Assembly (NCBI RefSeq): GCF_014652235.1
Contig: NZ_BMYK01000008.1
Coordinates: forward strand, 62,001-126,000
DNA from: Pseudorhodoferax aquiterrae
GTDB lineage: Bacteria > Pseudomonadota > Gammaproteobacteria > Burkholderiales > Burkholderiaceae_C
DNA length: 64,000 nt
Reading direction: 5' to 3'
The notes under the pieces were generated by a model. The model saw nothing but the letters and a program-made list of their open reading frames with translations. It made no database searches and had not been told where the DNA came from. The position numbers were made by a program, and so were the translations under genes. Each line of letters starts with the position of its first letter. The stretch's first letter is position 1. Below are positions 1-8,607 of this stretch, one piece after another.

Positions 1-593
1 GCGCCGGACGCGCGTTCCGCCTGGCACCCGCGGTGCTGAGCCTGGGGCAGGCCATGCGCACGGGCTCGCGCATCCTCGCGGTGGCGGCGCCATTCATGCA
101 GGCGCTGGCGCAGCGCGAGCGCATCAACGTGGGACTGGCCGCGCCCGACCGCGACGAGATGGTCTACCTCGAATCGATCCGCTATGCGCGGCGCGTGGCG
201 CTGCGCCAGGTGGTGTCGGGCCAGCGCGTGCCGATGGAGCTCACCTCGCTCGGCCGCGCCTACCTCGCAGTGGCACCGCCGGCGCGCCGCAAGGCCCTGC
301 TCGCCCTGTTCCGCAGCCGGCGCGGCCGCACCTGGCCGGCATTGGCCGAGGCGATCGAAGCGTCACGCCAGGCGGTGCTTGCGCATGGGTACTGCGCGGC
401 GTCCTGGCAGCCCGAGGTGGTGGCCGTGGCGACGCCGCTGGACGCGTTCGGTGCGCCCTACGTGCTCAACCTCAGCACGTCGACCGAGGAACCCCTCGAA
501 CAAGCGGCCGCGCGCCTGGCCACACCGCTGCTGGAACTGCGCGCCGCGGTCGTGCGGGCCGAGGCGCAGCAGTCGGCCTGGCCGGCGGGCTGA
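1..593 (+). CDS. IclR-family transcriptional regulator, C-terminal part (cut by window start)
   Basis: The reading frame is open from the window edge (first full codon at base 3) to TGA at 591-593. It encodes about 196 residues matching the IclR effector-binding domain: the FRLAP..LSLG linker near its start, then the LESIRYARRVALRQVVSGQRV and LTSLGRAYLA stretches typical of the ligand-binding fold. The N-terminal winged helix lies outside the window. IclR proteins usually control adjacent catabolic or transport genes, so the Bug receptor (836-1825) and the aromatic operon from 1971 are possible targets. The effector is unknown. Confidence 0.85.
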   Translation, partial: AGRAFRLAPAVLSLGQAMRTGSRILAVAAPFMQALAQRERINVGLAAPDRDEMVYLESIRYARRVALRQVVSGQRVPMELTSLGRAYLAVAPPARRKALLALFRSRRGRTWPALAEAIEASRQAVLAHGYCAASWQPEVVAVATPLDAFGAPYVLNLSTSTEEPLEQAAARLATPLLELRAAVVRAEAQQSAWPAG

Positions 594-835
594 GGCGCCA
601 CATCGGCGTCCAGACGCCGCGCCGAGCGCCTCGCTTCTTCCTGGCCACGGAGCGGCGAACAGCTGTGGTCGCAAGCCCTGCCGGTCCCAGGGACTGCCGG
701 CCGGGACGACGCGCAGCGGTCGGCGCGGCCAGGCCGAGGCCCATGCGCGGACCATCGCGGAGCCCAACACGTTGCCCGCACCGCAAGACAGCAGTGTGCG
801 GTGGGAAGGGGATTGCTTGAGCACGGCGCGCCTGC

Positions 836-1825
836 TCAATCCAGCTTGACGCCCGCCGCGCGCACCACCTGGCCCCACATCGCGCGGTCGGCCTCGATGA
901 AGGCCGCGAACTCGGCCGGCGTGTTGCAGCGCAGCTCGCCGCCGTAGTCGCGCCACTTCTTCTGCAGGTCGGGCGACTGGCAGACCTTGGCCATGGCCGC
1001 GCTGAGCTTTTCCAGGATGGCCGTCGGTGTGCCGGCCGGCGCCAGCACGCCCTGCCAGGCGATGGGCGTGTAGTCGGGAAGGCCCTGCTCGGCGAAGGTG
1101 GGCACGTCCGGGAAGCTCGGATGGCGCGCCTTGCCCGTGATACCCAGCAGCTTGAGCTTGCCGCCGCGGATGGGACCGGCCGCCGCCGGCAGGCCGTCGA
1201 ACATCAGCTGCACCTGGCCGGCCATCAGGTCGGTGTAGGGGCTGTTGCTGTTGTAGGGAACGAGGTTGCTGCGCACGCCGGCCGCGTTGTTGAACCACAC
1301 GCCCGACAGGTGCGAATAGCTGCCCGGCCCCTGCGTGGCCACGGCGACCGACTCGGGCCTGGCCTTGAGCTGGGCCACGAGTTCGCGCGCGTCCTTCGCC
1401 GCCAGGCCCGGCGTGGCGATCAGGCCGGTGTTGAGCACGCCCAGCAGGCTGATCGGCGCGAAGTCGCGGGCGGCGTTGAACGGCAGCTTGCTGTACAGGT
1501 GCGGCACCACCGACAGCGAGCTCGTGGTGCCGATGTACAGCGTGTAGCCGTCGGCCGGCGCGCGGGCCGCGGCCTCGGTGCCGATGATGTTCGAGGCGCC
1601 CGGACGGTTCTCGACGAAGAAGCTCTGGCCCAGCACGGCCGTGAGCCCGGCCGCCAGCTCGCGCGCGTTGGCGTCCGGCCCGCTGCCTGCGGGGAACGGC
1701 GCAACGATGCGCACCGGTTTGGCCGGGTAGTCGGCCTGCGCTGCCGCGCCCAGCGGTATGGCGGCCAGCAGCGCCGCCAGCGCCAACCCCGCCCCGCTTT
1801 TCACGAACCCTTGGAAAAAAGCCAT
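836..1825 (-). CDS. Bug/TctC-family periplasmic substrate-binding receptor
   Basis: This 329-residue protein is an extracytoplasmic solute receptor of the Bordetella-uptake-gene (TctC) family. A Sec signal peptide covers about residues 1-31, ending in an Ala-rich stretch before the mature start at DYPAKPVRIV. The family hallmarks follow: VAPFPAGSGPD, VENRPGASNIIG, and PADGYTLY in the first lobe. The ATG at 1825 has a GGAG ribosome binding site seven bases upstream, so the in-frame ATG at 1855 was not used. No TctA/TctB membrane partners are adjacent, which is common for the many orphan Bug receptors in Burkholderiales. The ligand, probably a carboxylate or aromatic acid, is inferred from the divergent catabolic operon. 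Confidence 0.9.
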   Translation of the reverse strand: MAFFQGFVKSGAGLALAALLAAIPLGAAAQADYPAKPVRIVAPFPAGSGPDANARELAAGLTAVLGQSFFVENRPGASNIIGTEAAARAPADGYTLYIGTTSSLSVVPHLYSKLPFNAARDFAPISLLGVLNTGLIATPGLAAKDARELVAQLKARPESVAVATQGPGSYSHLSGVWFNNAAGVRSNLVPYNSNSPYTDLMAGQVQLMFDGLPAAAGPIRGGKLKLLGITGKARHPSFPDVPTFAEQGLPDYTPIAWQGVLAPAGTPTAILEKLSAAMAKVCQSPDLQKKWRDYGGELRCNTPAEFAAFIEADRAMWGQVVRAAGVKLD

Positions 1826-1890
1826 CGATGTCTCCTGTTGCGAATGTGTGCCCATTGCACGGCGTGAATCTTACAAAAATCCAGTCTATT

Positions 1891-1922
1891 GTCAAAATAC
1901 GATAATTCAGATACTATTTGAC
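1891..1922. promoter_or_regulatory. Candidate operator/promoter region between divergent genes
   Basis: The 145-bp AT-rich gap between the Bug receptor and the VOC gene holds inverted arms GTCAAA (1891-1896) and TTTGAC (1917-1922). The left arm sits inside a TATT-N5-AATA palindrome. An IclR-type regulator could bind here to control one or both directions. This rests on symmetry and position only. Confidence 0.35.
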
Positions 1923-1970
1923 CATCGACACGATCATCAAGGACACCCGTTATCGGGAGGAGACAATTCG

Positions 1971-2522
1971 ATGGAAACACCTTCGCAACTGCAGTTCAGC
2001 CACATCGGCCTGTACGTGACCGACCTTCCGCGCATGGCGCGCTTCTACAAGGGGGCGCTGCGCTTCACGCAGACCGACGCGGGCGACCTGGGCGCCGTGC
2101 AGCTGGTGTTCCTGAGCCGCGACCCGAACGAGCACCACCAACTGGTCCTGGCCACGGGCCGGCCGGCCGACATGGCCTTCAACGTGGTCAACCAGATCTC
2201 GTTCCGCGTGCCCGACCTGGCGGCGCTGCGCGGCTTCCACGACCGGCTGCTGGCTGAAGGCGCCAGCGACATGCACCCCGTCACGCACGGCAACGCGGTC
2301 TCGCTGTACTGCCGCGACCCCGAGGGCAACCGGCTCGAGCTGTTCATGGACACGCCCTGGTACTGCGACCAGCCGCTGCGCGAGCCCATCGATCTGGCCC
2401 GGCCCGATGCCGAGATCCTGGCCCAGGCCGAGGCCATCGCGCGGCGCTACCCCAAGTTCATGCCGCGCGCGCAATGGCAGGCCGAGGTCGCCCGCCGCAT
2501 GCAGGAAGACCAGCGTGGCTGA
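1971..2522 (+). CDS. VOC-family protein, probable extradiol dioxygenase-like enzyme
   Basis: This 183-residue protein has two vicinal-oxygen-chelate beta-alpha-beta modules. The first opens with FSHIGLYVTDLPRMARFY, whose His is a likely metal ligand. The second module contains NQISFRV and ends RDPEGNRLELFMDTPW, whose Glu is the usual C-terminal metal ligand. Start ATG at 1971 has a strong GGAGGAG site. The gene overlaps the next one, a flavin hydroxylase, by 8 bp, so the two are translationally coupled. Hydroxylation followed by ring cleavage is the obvious joint role, with the FAA-family hydrolase downstream finishing the job. The aromatic substrate cannot be read from sequence. Confidence 0.85.
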   Translation: METPSQLQFSHIGLYVTDLPRMARFYKGALRFTQTDAGDLGAVQLVFLSRDPNEHHQLVLATGRPADMAFNVVNQISFRVPDLAALRGFHDRLLAEGASDMHPVTHGNAVSLYCRDPEGNRLELFMDTPWYCDQPLREPIDLARPDAEILAQAEAIARRYPKFMPRAQWQAEVARRMQEDQRG

Positions 2523-4008
2523 AGAAAAGTCCGTCTACGACGTGGCCATCGTGGGCCTGGGGCCCACGGGTGCCATGCTGGCCAACCTGCTCGGCGCCGC
2601 CGGCCGGTCCGTGCTGGTGCTGGAGAAGGAGGCCGGCATCTTCCCGCTGCCGCGCGCCATCCACTTCGACGGCGAGGTGCTGCGCGTGCTGCAGTCGGTC
2701 GGCCTGCGCGAGCAGGTGCTGGCCATCGCGCGGCCCGGCACCCAGGGCATGCACTTCGTCAACGGCACGGGGCAGACCCTGCTGGTCCGCGGCGGCACGG
2801 CCGCGCTGGGGCCGCACGGCGGGGCCAACAACTACTACTTCCACCAGCCCGAGCTGGAGGCTGTGCTGCGCGCCGGCCTGGCGCGCTACCCGCAGGTGGA
2901 CCTGCGCCTGGGCCACGAACTCGTGGGCATCGCCACGCAGGATGACGGCGTCGCGCTGCAGGTGCGCCATGCCGGCGGCACCGACAGCCTGCGCGCCCGC
3001 TACCTGGTCGGCTGCGACGGCGCACGCTCGCCCGTACGCCAGCACATGGGCAGCACGATGGTGGACCTGGGCCTGCGCCAGCCCTGGCTGGTGTTCGACG
3101 TCATCCTGCAGCAGCCCGTGGACCTGCCCGCCCACACGGTGCAGCACTGCGACCCGCGCCGCCCCATGACCTACTGCAACGTGGTAGGCGCACGCCGGCG
3201 CTGGGAGATCATGGTGCTGCCCGAGGACGACCGCGCCGCGCTGGTGCAGCCCGGGTCGCTGTGGCGCCTGGTCGCGCCCTGGGTGCGCCCCGAGCAGGCG
3301 CAGCTCGAGCGTGCGGCCATCTACACCTTCCATTCCGTGATCGCCGAGGGCTGGCGCGCGGGCCGGCTGCTGCTGGCCGGCGACGCCTGCCACCAGACCC
3401 CGCCCTTCCTGGGCCAGGGCATGTGCGCCGGCATCCGCGACGCGGCCAACCTGGCCTGGAAGCTGGACGCCGTGCTGGCCGGCCGCGCGCCCGAGGCGCT
3501 GCTGGACACCTACGAGTCCGAGCGCAAGCCCCATGTGCGCGCGCTGATCGAACTGGCCGTGCGCCTGGGCGGCATCATCCAGACCACCGACGCCGCCGAG
3601 GCCGCCGCGCGCGACGCGCGCTTCGCCGCGGGCCGGCCCGAGATCTTCGAGCTGCCGCCGCAGCTGCTGGGCGCGGGCGCCTTCGACCCGCAGGCCGAAG
3701 CCATCGCCGGCCGCCCCTTCCCGCAGCCGCGGCTGCGCGATGGCCGCCTGCTCGACGAGCTGCTGGGCCGGCGCAGCGCCGTGATCGGCCGGCGCGACAC
3801 GCTGCAGGCCGCCGCCCCGGCCACGGCCGAGCGCTGGCGCCGCAGCGACGCCATCGTCATCGACCAGCCCGAGCCCGGCATCGAGGCCTGGCTGGACGCC
3901 CATGGCGCCCAGGCCGTCATCCTGCGCCCCGACCGGTATATCGTCGGCGTCGCGCGCACGGGCCCTGAACTGGATCGCATCTCGCAATACCTTCCCGTCG
4001 CGCCATGA
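2515..4008 (+). CDS. FAD-dependent monooxygenase, MhpA-like aromatic hydroxylase
   Basis: This 497-residue class A flavoprotein monooxygenase resembles 3-(3-hydroxyphenyl)propionate hydroxylase. The dinucleotide-binding GLGPTG lies at residues 14-19, the DG motif (GCDGARS) around 166-172, and the GD motif (AGDACHQTPPFLGQG) from about 288. The C-terminal thioredoxin-like tail of this family is recognisable. I chose GTG 2515 because it overlaps the upstream VOC gene by 8 bp and is preceded by GGAAG. Family members use NAD(P)H and O2 to ortho-hydroxylate phenolic rings. Neighbours (VOC dioxygenase-like protein, IclR regulator, FAA hydrolase) support a meta-cleavage-type pathway. Confidence 0.88.
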   Translation: MAEEKSVYDVAIVGLGPTGAMLANLLGAAGRSVLVLEKEAGIFPLPRAIHFDGEVLRVLQSVGLREQVLAIARPGTQGMHFVNGTGQTLLVRGGTAALGPHGGANNYYFHQPELEAVLRAGLARYPQVDLRLGHELVGIATQDDGVALQVRHAGGTDSLRARYLVGCDGARSPVRQHMGSTMVDLGLRQPWLVFDVILQQPVDLPAHTVQHCDPRRPMTYCNVVGARRRWEIMVLPEDDRAALVQPGSLWRLVAPWVRPEQAQLERAAIYTFHSVIAEGWRAGRLLLAGDACHQTPPFLGQGMCAGIRDAANLAWKLDAVLAGRAPEALLDTYESERKPHVRALIELAVRLGGIIQTTDAAEAAARDARFAAGRPEIFELPPQLLGAGAFDPQAEAIAGRPFPQPRLRDGRLLDELLGRRSAVIGRRDTLQAAAPATAERWRRSDAIVIDQPEPGIEAWLDAHGAQAVILRPDRYIVGVARTGPELDRISQYLPVAP

Positions 4009-4029
4009 ACCACTCAACGGGAACCTGCC

Positions 4030-4782
4030 TTGTCGGAATCTTCTTCGTCCAGCCTGGAGCGCATGCTGGGCGTGCTCGACCTGTTCGACGACACCCACCG
4101 CGCGCGCAGCGCGGAGGACATCGCGACGCTGCTCGAGGTGTCGCTGCCCACCAGCTACCGCTATGTCCGCCTGCTGCTGCAGGCCGGGCTGCTGCAGCGC
4201 GTGGAGGACTCGCAGTACGCGCTGGGGCCGCGCATCATCCTGCTGGACCACTACATCCGCGGCGCCGACCCGGTGCTCCAGACCGGCCTGCCGGTGCTGC
4301 GCGAACTGGTGGCCGCCACCGGCTTCGATTGCGTGGTGACCGGGCTGTTCGGCACCCAGGTGCTGGACACGCACCGCGAGATGGGCGGTGCGCCGGCCAC
4401 GCTGGCCTACGGGCGCGGCCGGCCGCGCCCGCTGTTCCTGGGCGCGGCCCCCAAGGTGCTGCTGGCCAGCTTCGCGCCGGCGGCGCTCAAGAAGGTGTTC
4501 GAGTCCCAGCATGCCGAGGCCGTGCGTGCCGGCCTGCCGGCGGACTGGAGCAGCTTTCGGCGCAGCTTCGCGGCCATCCGCAAGGCCGGCCACTATGTCT
4601 CGCGCGGCGAGCTGGAGCCGCAGCTCGTGGCCGTGGCCGCGCCCATTCCCAAAGCCGATGGCGGTGCCTGGGCCGCCATCTCGCTGGTGTTCGCGTCCTC
4701 GCGCCTGGCGATCGTCGACCTTGACAAGCTGGTCCGACTGGTCACCGACGCCGCCACGCGCATCGGAGGTCGGTTGGGCTGA
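4030..4782 (+). CDS. IclR-family transcriptional regulator
   Basis: This complete 250-residue IclR regulator starts at TTG 4030, shortly after the hydroxylase stop. An N-terminal winged helix-turn-helix (SLERMLGVLDLF...SAEDIATLLEVSLPTSYRYVRLLL) is followed by the effector domain, with PLFLGAAPKVLLAS near its centre. It is embedded in the operon it probably controls, between the monooxygenase and the FAA hydrolase. The candidate inverted repeat at 1891-1922 is a possible target. Whether it activates or represses, and with which inducer, is not visible. Confidence 0.88.
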   Translation: MSESSSSSLERMLGVLDLFDDTHRARSAEDIATLLEVSLPTSYRYVRLLLQAGLLQRVEDSQYALGPRIILLDHYIRGADPVLQTGLPVLRELVAATGFDCVVTGLFGTQVLDTHREMGGAPATLAYGRGRPRPLFLGAAPKVLLASFAPAALKKVFESQHAEAVRAGLPADWSSFRRSFAAIRKAGHYVSRGELEPQLVAVAAPIPKADGGAWAAISLVFASSRLAIVDLDKLVRLVTDAATRIGGRLG

Positions 4783-4816
4783 AACCTCCCTCCCCTCCCT
4801 TTGATAAGGACATCCC

Positions 4817-5665
4817 GTGAAACTCATCAGCTACCAGACCAACGGCCAGGACAGCTACGGCGCCGTCGTCGGCGAACGCGTCGTCGACCTGCGCGCCGTG
4901 TTCGGCGCGCGTGCGCCCGACCTCAAGGCGCTGATCGCCGCCGGCCTCGTCGACGAAGCCCGCACCGCCGTGCAGAACGCCAAGGCCACGCTGCCGCTCA
5001 ACGAGGTGCAGCTGCTGCCCGTGGTGCCCAACCCCGGCAAGATCTTCTGCATCGGCCTGAACTACGGCGAGCACGTGCGCGAGACCGGCAAGCAGGTGAC
5101 CGAAAAACCCGTGATCTTCCTGCGCGTGGCCGATTCGCAGCTGGCGCATGGCGAGGACATCGTGCGCCCGCGCGTGTCCGAGCGGCTGGACTACGAGGGC
5201 GAGATCGCCATCGTGATCGGCCAGGGCGGCCGCCACATCGCCGAGGCCGATGCCTGGCAGCACATCGCCGGCTACAGCTGCTACAACGACGGCAGCGTGC
5301 GCGACTGGCAGCTGCACACCTCGCAGTGGGCGCCGGGCAAGAACTTCTGGCGCACGGGCGGCTTCGGCCCCTGGCTGGTGACGGCCGACGAGATCGCACC
5401 CGACCAGCAGATGACGCTGGTCACGCGCCTGAACGGCCAGGAAATGCAGCGCGCCACCACCGACATGATGATCCACAGCATCCCGCGCCAGATCGCCTAC
5501 ATCTCGGCCTTCATCCCGCTGGAGCCCGGCGACGTGATCGTGACCGGCACGCCGGGCGGCGTGGGCAACAAGCGCACCCCGCCCGTCTTCATGAAGCCGG
5601 GCGATGTGGTGGAGATCGAGGTCGACGCGATCGGCGTGCTGCGCAACGGCATCCGGGACGAATGA
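4817..5665 (+). CDS. Fumarylacetoacetate hydrolase (FAA) family protein
   Basis: This 282-residue FAA-fold hydrolase has an N-terminal half starting KLISYQ, followed by the catalytic core KIFCIGLNYGEHVRE. The metal-binding acidic residues include E127 and E129 in LDYEGEIAIVIG, with the later TGTPGGVG loop. Enzymes of this fold cleave carbon-carbon bonds in ring-fission products or act as decarboxylases or hydratases (fumarylpyruvate hydrolase, MhpD- or HpcE-like). Sitting behind a hydroxylase and a dioxygenase-like protein, it most likely processes their product. Its TGA overlaps the ATG of the next gene, showing coupling. Confidence 0.9.
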   Translation: MKLISYQTNGQDSYGAVVGERVVDLRAVFGARAPDLKALIAAGLVDEARTAVQNAKATLPLNEVQLLPVVPNPGKIFCIGLNYGEHVRETGKQVTEKPVIFLRVADSQLAHGEDIVRPRVSERLDYEGEIAIVIGQGGRHIAEADAWQHIAGYSCYNDGSVRDWQLHTSQWAPGKNFWRTGGFGPWLVTADEIAPDQQMTLVTRLNGQEMQRATTDMMIHSIPRQIAYISAFIPLEPGDVIVTGTPGGVGNKRTPPVFMKPGDVVEIEVDAIGVLRNGIRDE

Positions 5666-6033
5666 GCGAAGCCGCGTTGCTTGCGCTGGAGGAGCAGCGC
5701 CGCACGGCGATGCTGGCCGGCGACATCGCCGCGCTGGAGAGCCTGCTGGCGCCGGACCTGCGCTACACGCACTCCACCGGCGCCAGCGACACGCAGGGCA
5801 GCCTGCTGGCCAAGCTGGCCGGCGGGCAGATCGCCTACCGGCGACTGGCCTTCAGGCCGCTGGCCGTGCAATGCACGGCGGACGCCGGCACCGTCGCGGG
5901 CGAGATGCACGCCGAGGTGCTGCGCGACGGCCTGCCGCGCAGCGTTGCCGCCTGCTACCTCGCGGTGTGGCTGCGGCGCGCGGGGGCGTGGCAGCTGGCG
6001 GCCTTTCAGGGCACGGCACTGCCGCCGCGCTGA
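5662..6033 (+). CDS. NTF2-like (DUF4440/SnoaL-type) small protein
   Basis: This 123-residue alpha+beta-barrel protein belongs to the nuclear-transport-factor-2-like superfamily. The helical N-terminus (LLALEEQRRTAMLAGDIAALESLLAPDLRYTHSTG) leads into the cone-shaped sheet ending in WQLAAFQGTAL. ATG 5662 overlaps the FAA hydrolase stop (ATGA), making it the last gene of the aromatic operon. Family members are enzymes or ligand binders, for example ketosteroid-isomerase-like proteins, so an accessory isomerase or binding role is plausible but unproven. Confidence 0.8.
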   Translation: MSEAALLALEEQRRTAMLAGDIAALESLLAPDLRYTHSTGASDTQGSLLAKLAGGQIAYRRLAFRPLAVQCTADAGTVAGEMHAEVLRDGLPRSVAACYLAVWLRRAGAWQLAAFQGTALPPR

Positions 6034-6040
6034 GCGGCGC

Positions 6041-7372
6041 TCAGAACGTCGCCTGCGGCAGGTCCTTGGGGCCGAACACCAGCGACACGCGGGCCTCCTG
6101 CGGGATGGGCGGCATCTGCGCGTCCAGCGCTTCCCAGGCCGCACGCAATTCAGCCAGGCGCGCGGGCTGGCGCGCCGCCTGGTTGGCCCGCTCGCGCGGG
6201 TCGGCCACCACGTCGAACAGGAACTCGTTGCCGTCCTGGCGCAGGTACTTCCAGTCGCCGCGCAGCAGCGCGCGCTGGCCGCGGTGCTTCATGCGCCAGA
6301 ACAGGTCGCGCTCGGGCGCCGGCGCGGCCGGGTCGGCGAAGTGCGGCAGCAGGCTCTGGCCATCCAGCGGGTAACCAGGGTGGGGCGCCACGCCGGCCGC
6401 ATCGAGGAAGGTGGCCGTCCAGTCCATGCTCAGGTTGGGCCGGTCGCTGACACCGCCGGCCGCGATGCGCGCGGGCCAGCGCGCCAGCAAGGGAACGCGC
6501 AGGCCGCCTTCGAGCAAATCCATCTTGCCGCCCACGAAGGGCCAGTTGTTGGAGAAGCGCTCGCCGCCGTTGTCGCTCGTAAACACCACCAGCGTGTTGT
6601 CCGCCAGGCCCCGCCGCGCCAACGCGTCCAGCACGCGGCCGATGCCCTCGTCCATCTGCGTGACCATCTTCTGGTAGGTGGCCAGGCTGCCGCCGTCCAG
6701 GTGCTTGAGGCCGGCGCCGATGCGCGCGGACTCGGCCGCGTCCTCGCGCGTGAGCCAGGGCCAGTGCGGCGCGCTGTAGTGCAGGCTCAGCAGGAAGGGC
6801 TTGGCCGCATCCTGGCGTTCGATGAACTCGGCGGCACGCGCGCTGAGCAGGTCCGTGAGGTAGCCCTCGCGGTGGATCTCGGTTTCGTTCTCCCACAGGT
6901 CGTGGTTGCCGCGCGGGTCCAGGTGCGAGAAGTAGTCGGCACCGCCCGCATGGAAGCCCCAGAACTCATCGTAGCCCGACAGGCGCGGGCCGAAGTGCGG
7001 CGGGTAGCCCAGGTGCCACTTGCCCACCAGGGCCGTGGCGTAGCCGGCGTCCTTCAGCAGCGAGGGCAGCGTGGGATGCGCGGGCGGCAGGCCCAGCACC
7101 TTGTCGCCATGGGCGGCGGCCAGCGGCTCCTCGGCCGCGCCGCGCAGGCGGTACTGGTAGCGGCCCGTGATCAGCGCGAAGCGCGTGGGCGAGCAAACGG
7201 CCGAGTTGGCATAGCCGCGCGTGAAGCGCAGGCCCTCGGCTGCCATGCGGTCCAGCCGGGGTGAAACGTCGATCGGCCGGTTGGCCGCATCGCGCGCGCC
7301 GGTGCAGCCCAGGTCGGCATAGCCCAGGTCGTCGGCAAGGATGAAGATCAGGTTGGGGCGGTTGTCTGGCAT
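6041..7372 (-). CDS. Type I sulfatase
   Basis: This 443-residue member of the alkaline-phosphatase superfamily starts NLIFILADDLGYADLG, with the metal-binding Asp pair. It carries the CSPTR motif at residues 60-64, where C60 would be converted to formylglycine. A GKWHLG motif and a later TSDNGGE metal/active-site loop complete the fold. No signal peptide is seen, so it is probably cytoplasmic. It converges on the aromatic operon with only 7 bp between stops. Substrates could be aryl or alkyl sulfate esters. A formylglycine-generating enzyme is not in the window. Confidence 0.9.
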   Translation of the reverse strand: MPDNRPNLIFILADDLGYADLGCTGARDAANRPIDVSPRLDRMAAEGLRFTRGYANSAVCSPTRFALITGRYQYRLRGAAEEPLAAAHGDKVLGLPPAHPTLPSLLKDAGYATALVGKWHLGYPPHFGPRLSGYDEFWGFHAGGADYFSHLDPRGNHDLWENETEIHREGYLTDLLSARAAEFIERQDAAKPFLLSLHYSAPHWPWLTREDAAESARIGAGLKHLDGGSLATYQKMVTQMDEGIGRVLDALARRGLADNTLVVFTSDNGGERFSNNWPFVGGKMDLLEGGLRVPLLARWPARIAAGGVSDRPNLSMDWTATFLDAAGVAPHPGYPLDGQSLLPHFADPAAPAPERDLFWRMKHRGQRALLRGDWKYLRQDGNEFLFDVVADPRERANQAARQPARLAELRAAWEALDAQMPPIPQEARVSLVFGPKDLPQATF

Positions 7373-7447
7373 GCGCGGGACTCTACGCCAAGCGCGCCGG
7401 CACCATCTGCATGGACGGCGGGCCTTCAGGGCGGGCCCAACCCGCGC

Positions 7448-7723
7448 TCATCTGCGCGGCTTGGCCTGGCGCTCGAACTTGCGCCAGTAGGTGAAGGCGT
7501 CCTCGTGCACCTCGAGGTCGAGCTCGGCCACGCGGGCCTGCAACCGCTCCTGCACGTCGGCCACGGCCTGGTTGTAGACGGCAGGGCCGATCTCCTCGAG
7601 GAAGAAGCCCAGCAGACCGCCCGCGGCGATGTTGCCGATGGGCTCGTCCATGTGCTCGCGGAAGTAGCGCTCGATGGAGGCGATGGCCTCCTTGCGCACG
7701 TCCTTGGACAGTTCGATGGCCAT
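7448..7723 (-). CDS. DUF2164 family protein
   Basis: This 91-residue protein matches the DUF2164 family: IELSKDVRKEAIASIERYF, followed by DEPIGNIAAGGLLGFFLEEIGPAVYNQAV and a C-terminal FTYW segment. The start at 7723 gives the family's usual length. It lies 13 bp downstream of a VOC gene on the same strand, so the two are probably co-transcribed. Function is unknown. No membrane segment or signal is present. Confidence 0.85.
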   Translation of the reverse strand: MAIELSKDVRKEAIASIERYFREHMDEPIGNIAAGGLLGFFLEEIGPAVYNQAVADVQERLQARVAELDLEVHEDAFTYWRKFERQAKPRR

Positions 7724-7736
7724 GGCCCGGCGGCCC

Positions 7737-8135
7737 TCAGGACGGCTTGACGCGGTAGACGGCGCAGAGCTTGTTGCCGTCCGGGTCGCGCACATAGGCC
7801 AGGTGCATGGCGCCCATGTTGCTCTCGCGCAGGCCCGGCGGTTCTTCGATGGAGCGGCCGCCGTGCGCCACGGCGACATCGTGGAACTGCTGGACCTGCT
7901 CGGGCGAGCTGCACTTGAAGCCGATGGTGCCGCCGTTGGCGCAGGTGGCCGGCTCGCCGTTGATGGGCTGGCTCAGGCCGAAGCTGCTGCCGTCGTGGCG
8001 GTAGAACAGCCGCACATGGCCCGAAGCCGCGACATTGCGGAAGGCCTCGCCGGCGCCGAGGACGCCGAGCACGGCGTCGTAGAAGCGCTTGGAGCGTTCG
8101 ATGTCATTGGAGCCGAGCATCACGTGGTTGAGCAT
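7737..8135 (-). CDS. VOC-family (glyoxalase-like) protein
   Basis: This 132-residue single-domain VOC protein begins LNHVMLGSNDIERSKRFYDAVL, with the His metal ligand at residue 4. It ends YVRDPDGNKLCAVYRV, where the usual C-terminal Glu ligand position is occupied by other residues, so metal use is uncertain. Similar small proteins are annotated as glyoxalase or bleomycin-resistance-like. It is the first gene of a short leftward unit with the DUF2164 gene. Confidence 0.85.
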   Translation of the reverse strand: MLNHVMLGSNDIERSKRFYDAVLGVLGAGEAFRNVAASGHVRLFYRHDGSSFGLSQPINGEPATCANGGTIGFKCSSPEQVQQFHDVAVAHGGRSIEEPPGLRESNMGAMHLAYVRDPDGNKLCAVYRVKPS

Positions 8136-8249
8136 GGGGCACAGGAGTTGGTTGAAGGGGCTGCGATGGTATGGCGACGGTGGGCGGCGAGCTGAGCCGC
8201 GCGCGACGGCGCAGCGGCCGGCTGCCCCGCGGCCCGCGCCACCCGCCGG

Positions 8250-8492
8250 TCAGTCGCTCTCGGGGGGCACAACGCCGAACAAGCGCTCCGCCGCACGAAG
8301 CCCTTGCGCAAGCCCCTGCTCCGTGAGCCACACCGACTTCGCCCGACCCACGGGATCGCCGAGCATGCCCTTGGCATGGAGCCGGTCCAACACCCCGAAG
8401 TCGAACCCCTTCCACGACCGGCCGCCGTCGAAGCTGAACGCGGCCAGCAGCGCCAATGCCACTTCGTCGATGCGCTCTTCGTCATAGTCCAT
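8250..8492 (-). CDS. DUF6429-like small protein
   Basis: This 80-residue protein starts at ATG 8492, nine bases behind a GGAG site. The sequence DYDEERIDEVALALLAAFSF, then SWKGFDFGVLDRLHAKGMLGDPVGRAKSV and LTEQGLAQG, matches my memory of the DUF6429 family, a small winged-helix-like domain. The reading frame extends upstream, but that part lacks family similarity. It lies on the same strand as the integron cassettes, at the distal end of the AT-richer region, but no attC site is seen next to it. Function is unknown. Confidence 0.75.
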   Translation of the reverse strand: MDYDEERIDEVALALLAAFSFDGGRSWKGFDFGVLDRLHAKGMLGDPVGRAKSVWLTEQGLAQGLRAAERLFGVVPPESD

Positions 8493-8607
8493 GCGTGCCT
8501 CCAAAGGAAGATCCATCTCCGGGCGACCACCTGGACAGATGCCTGGTGCCGCGTTGCCGGTGCTTTCCAAGACCGGCCTGCCCGAGCCGCCAGGTTCGAT
8601 CGCCTTA

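Noticed and set aside
594-835. Possible gene between the first IclR gene and the Bug receptor
   Set aside because: Frames on both strands lack starts with ribosome binding sites and show no family features.
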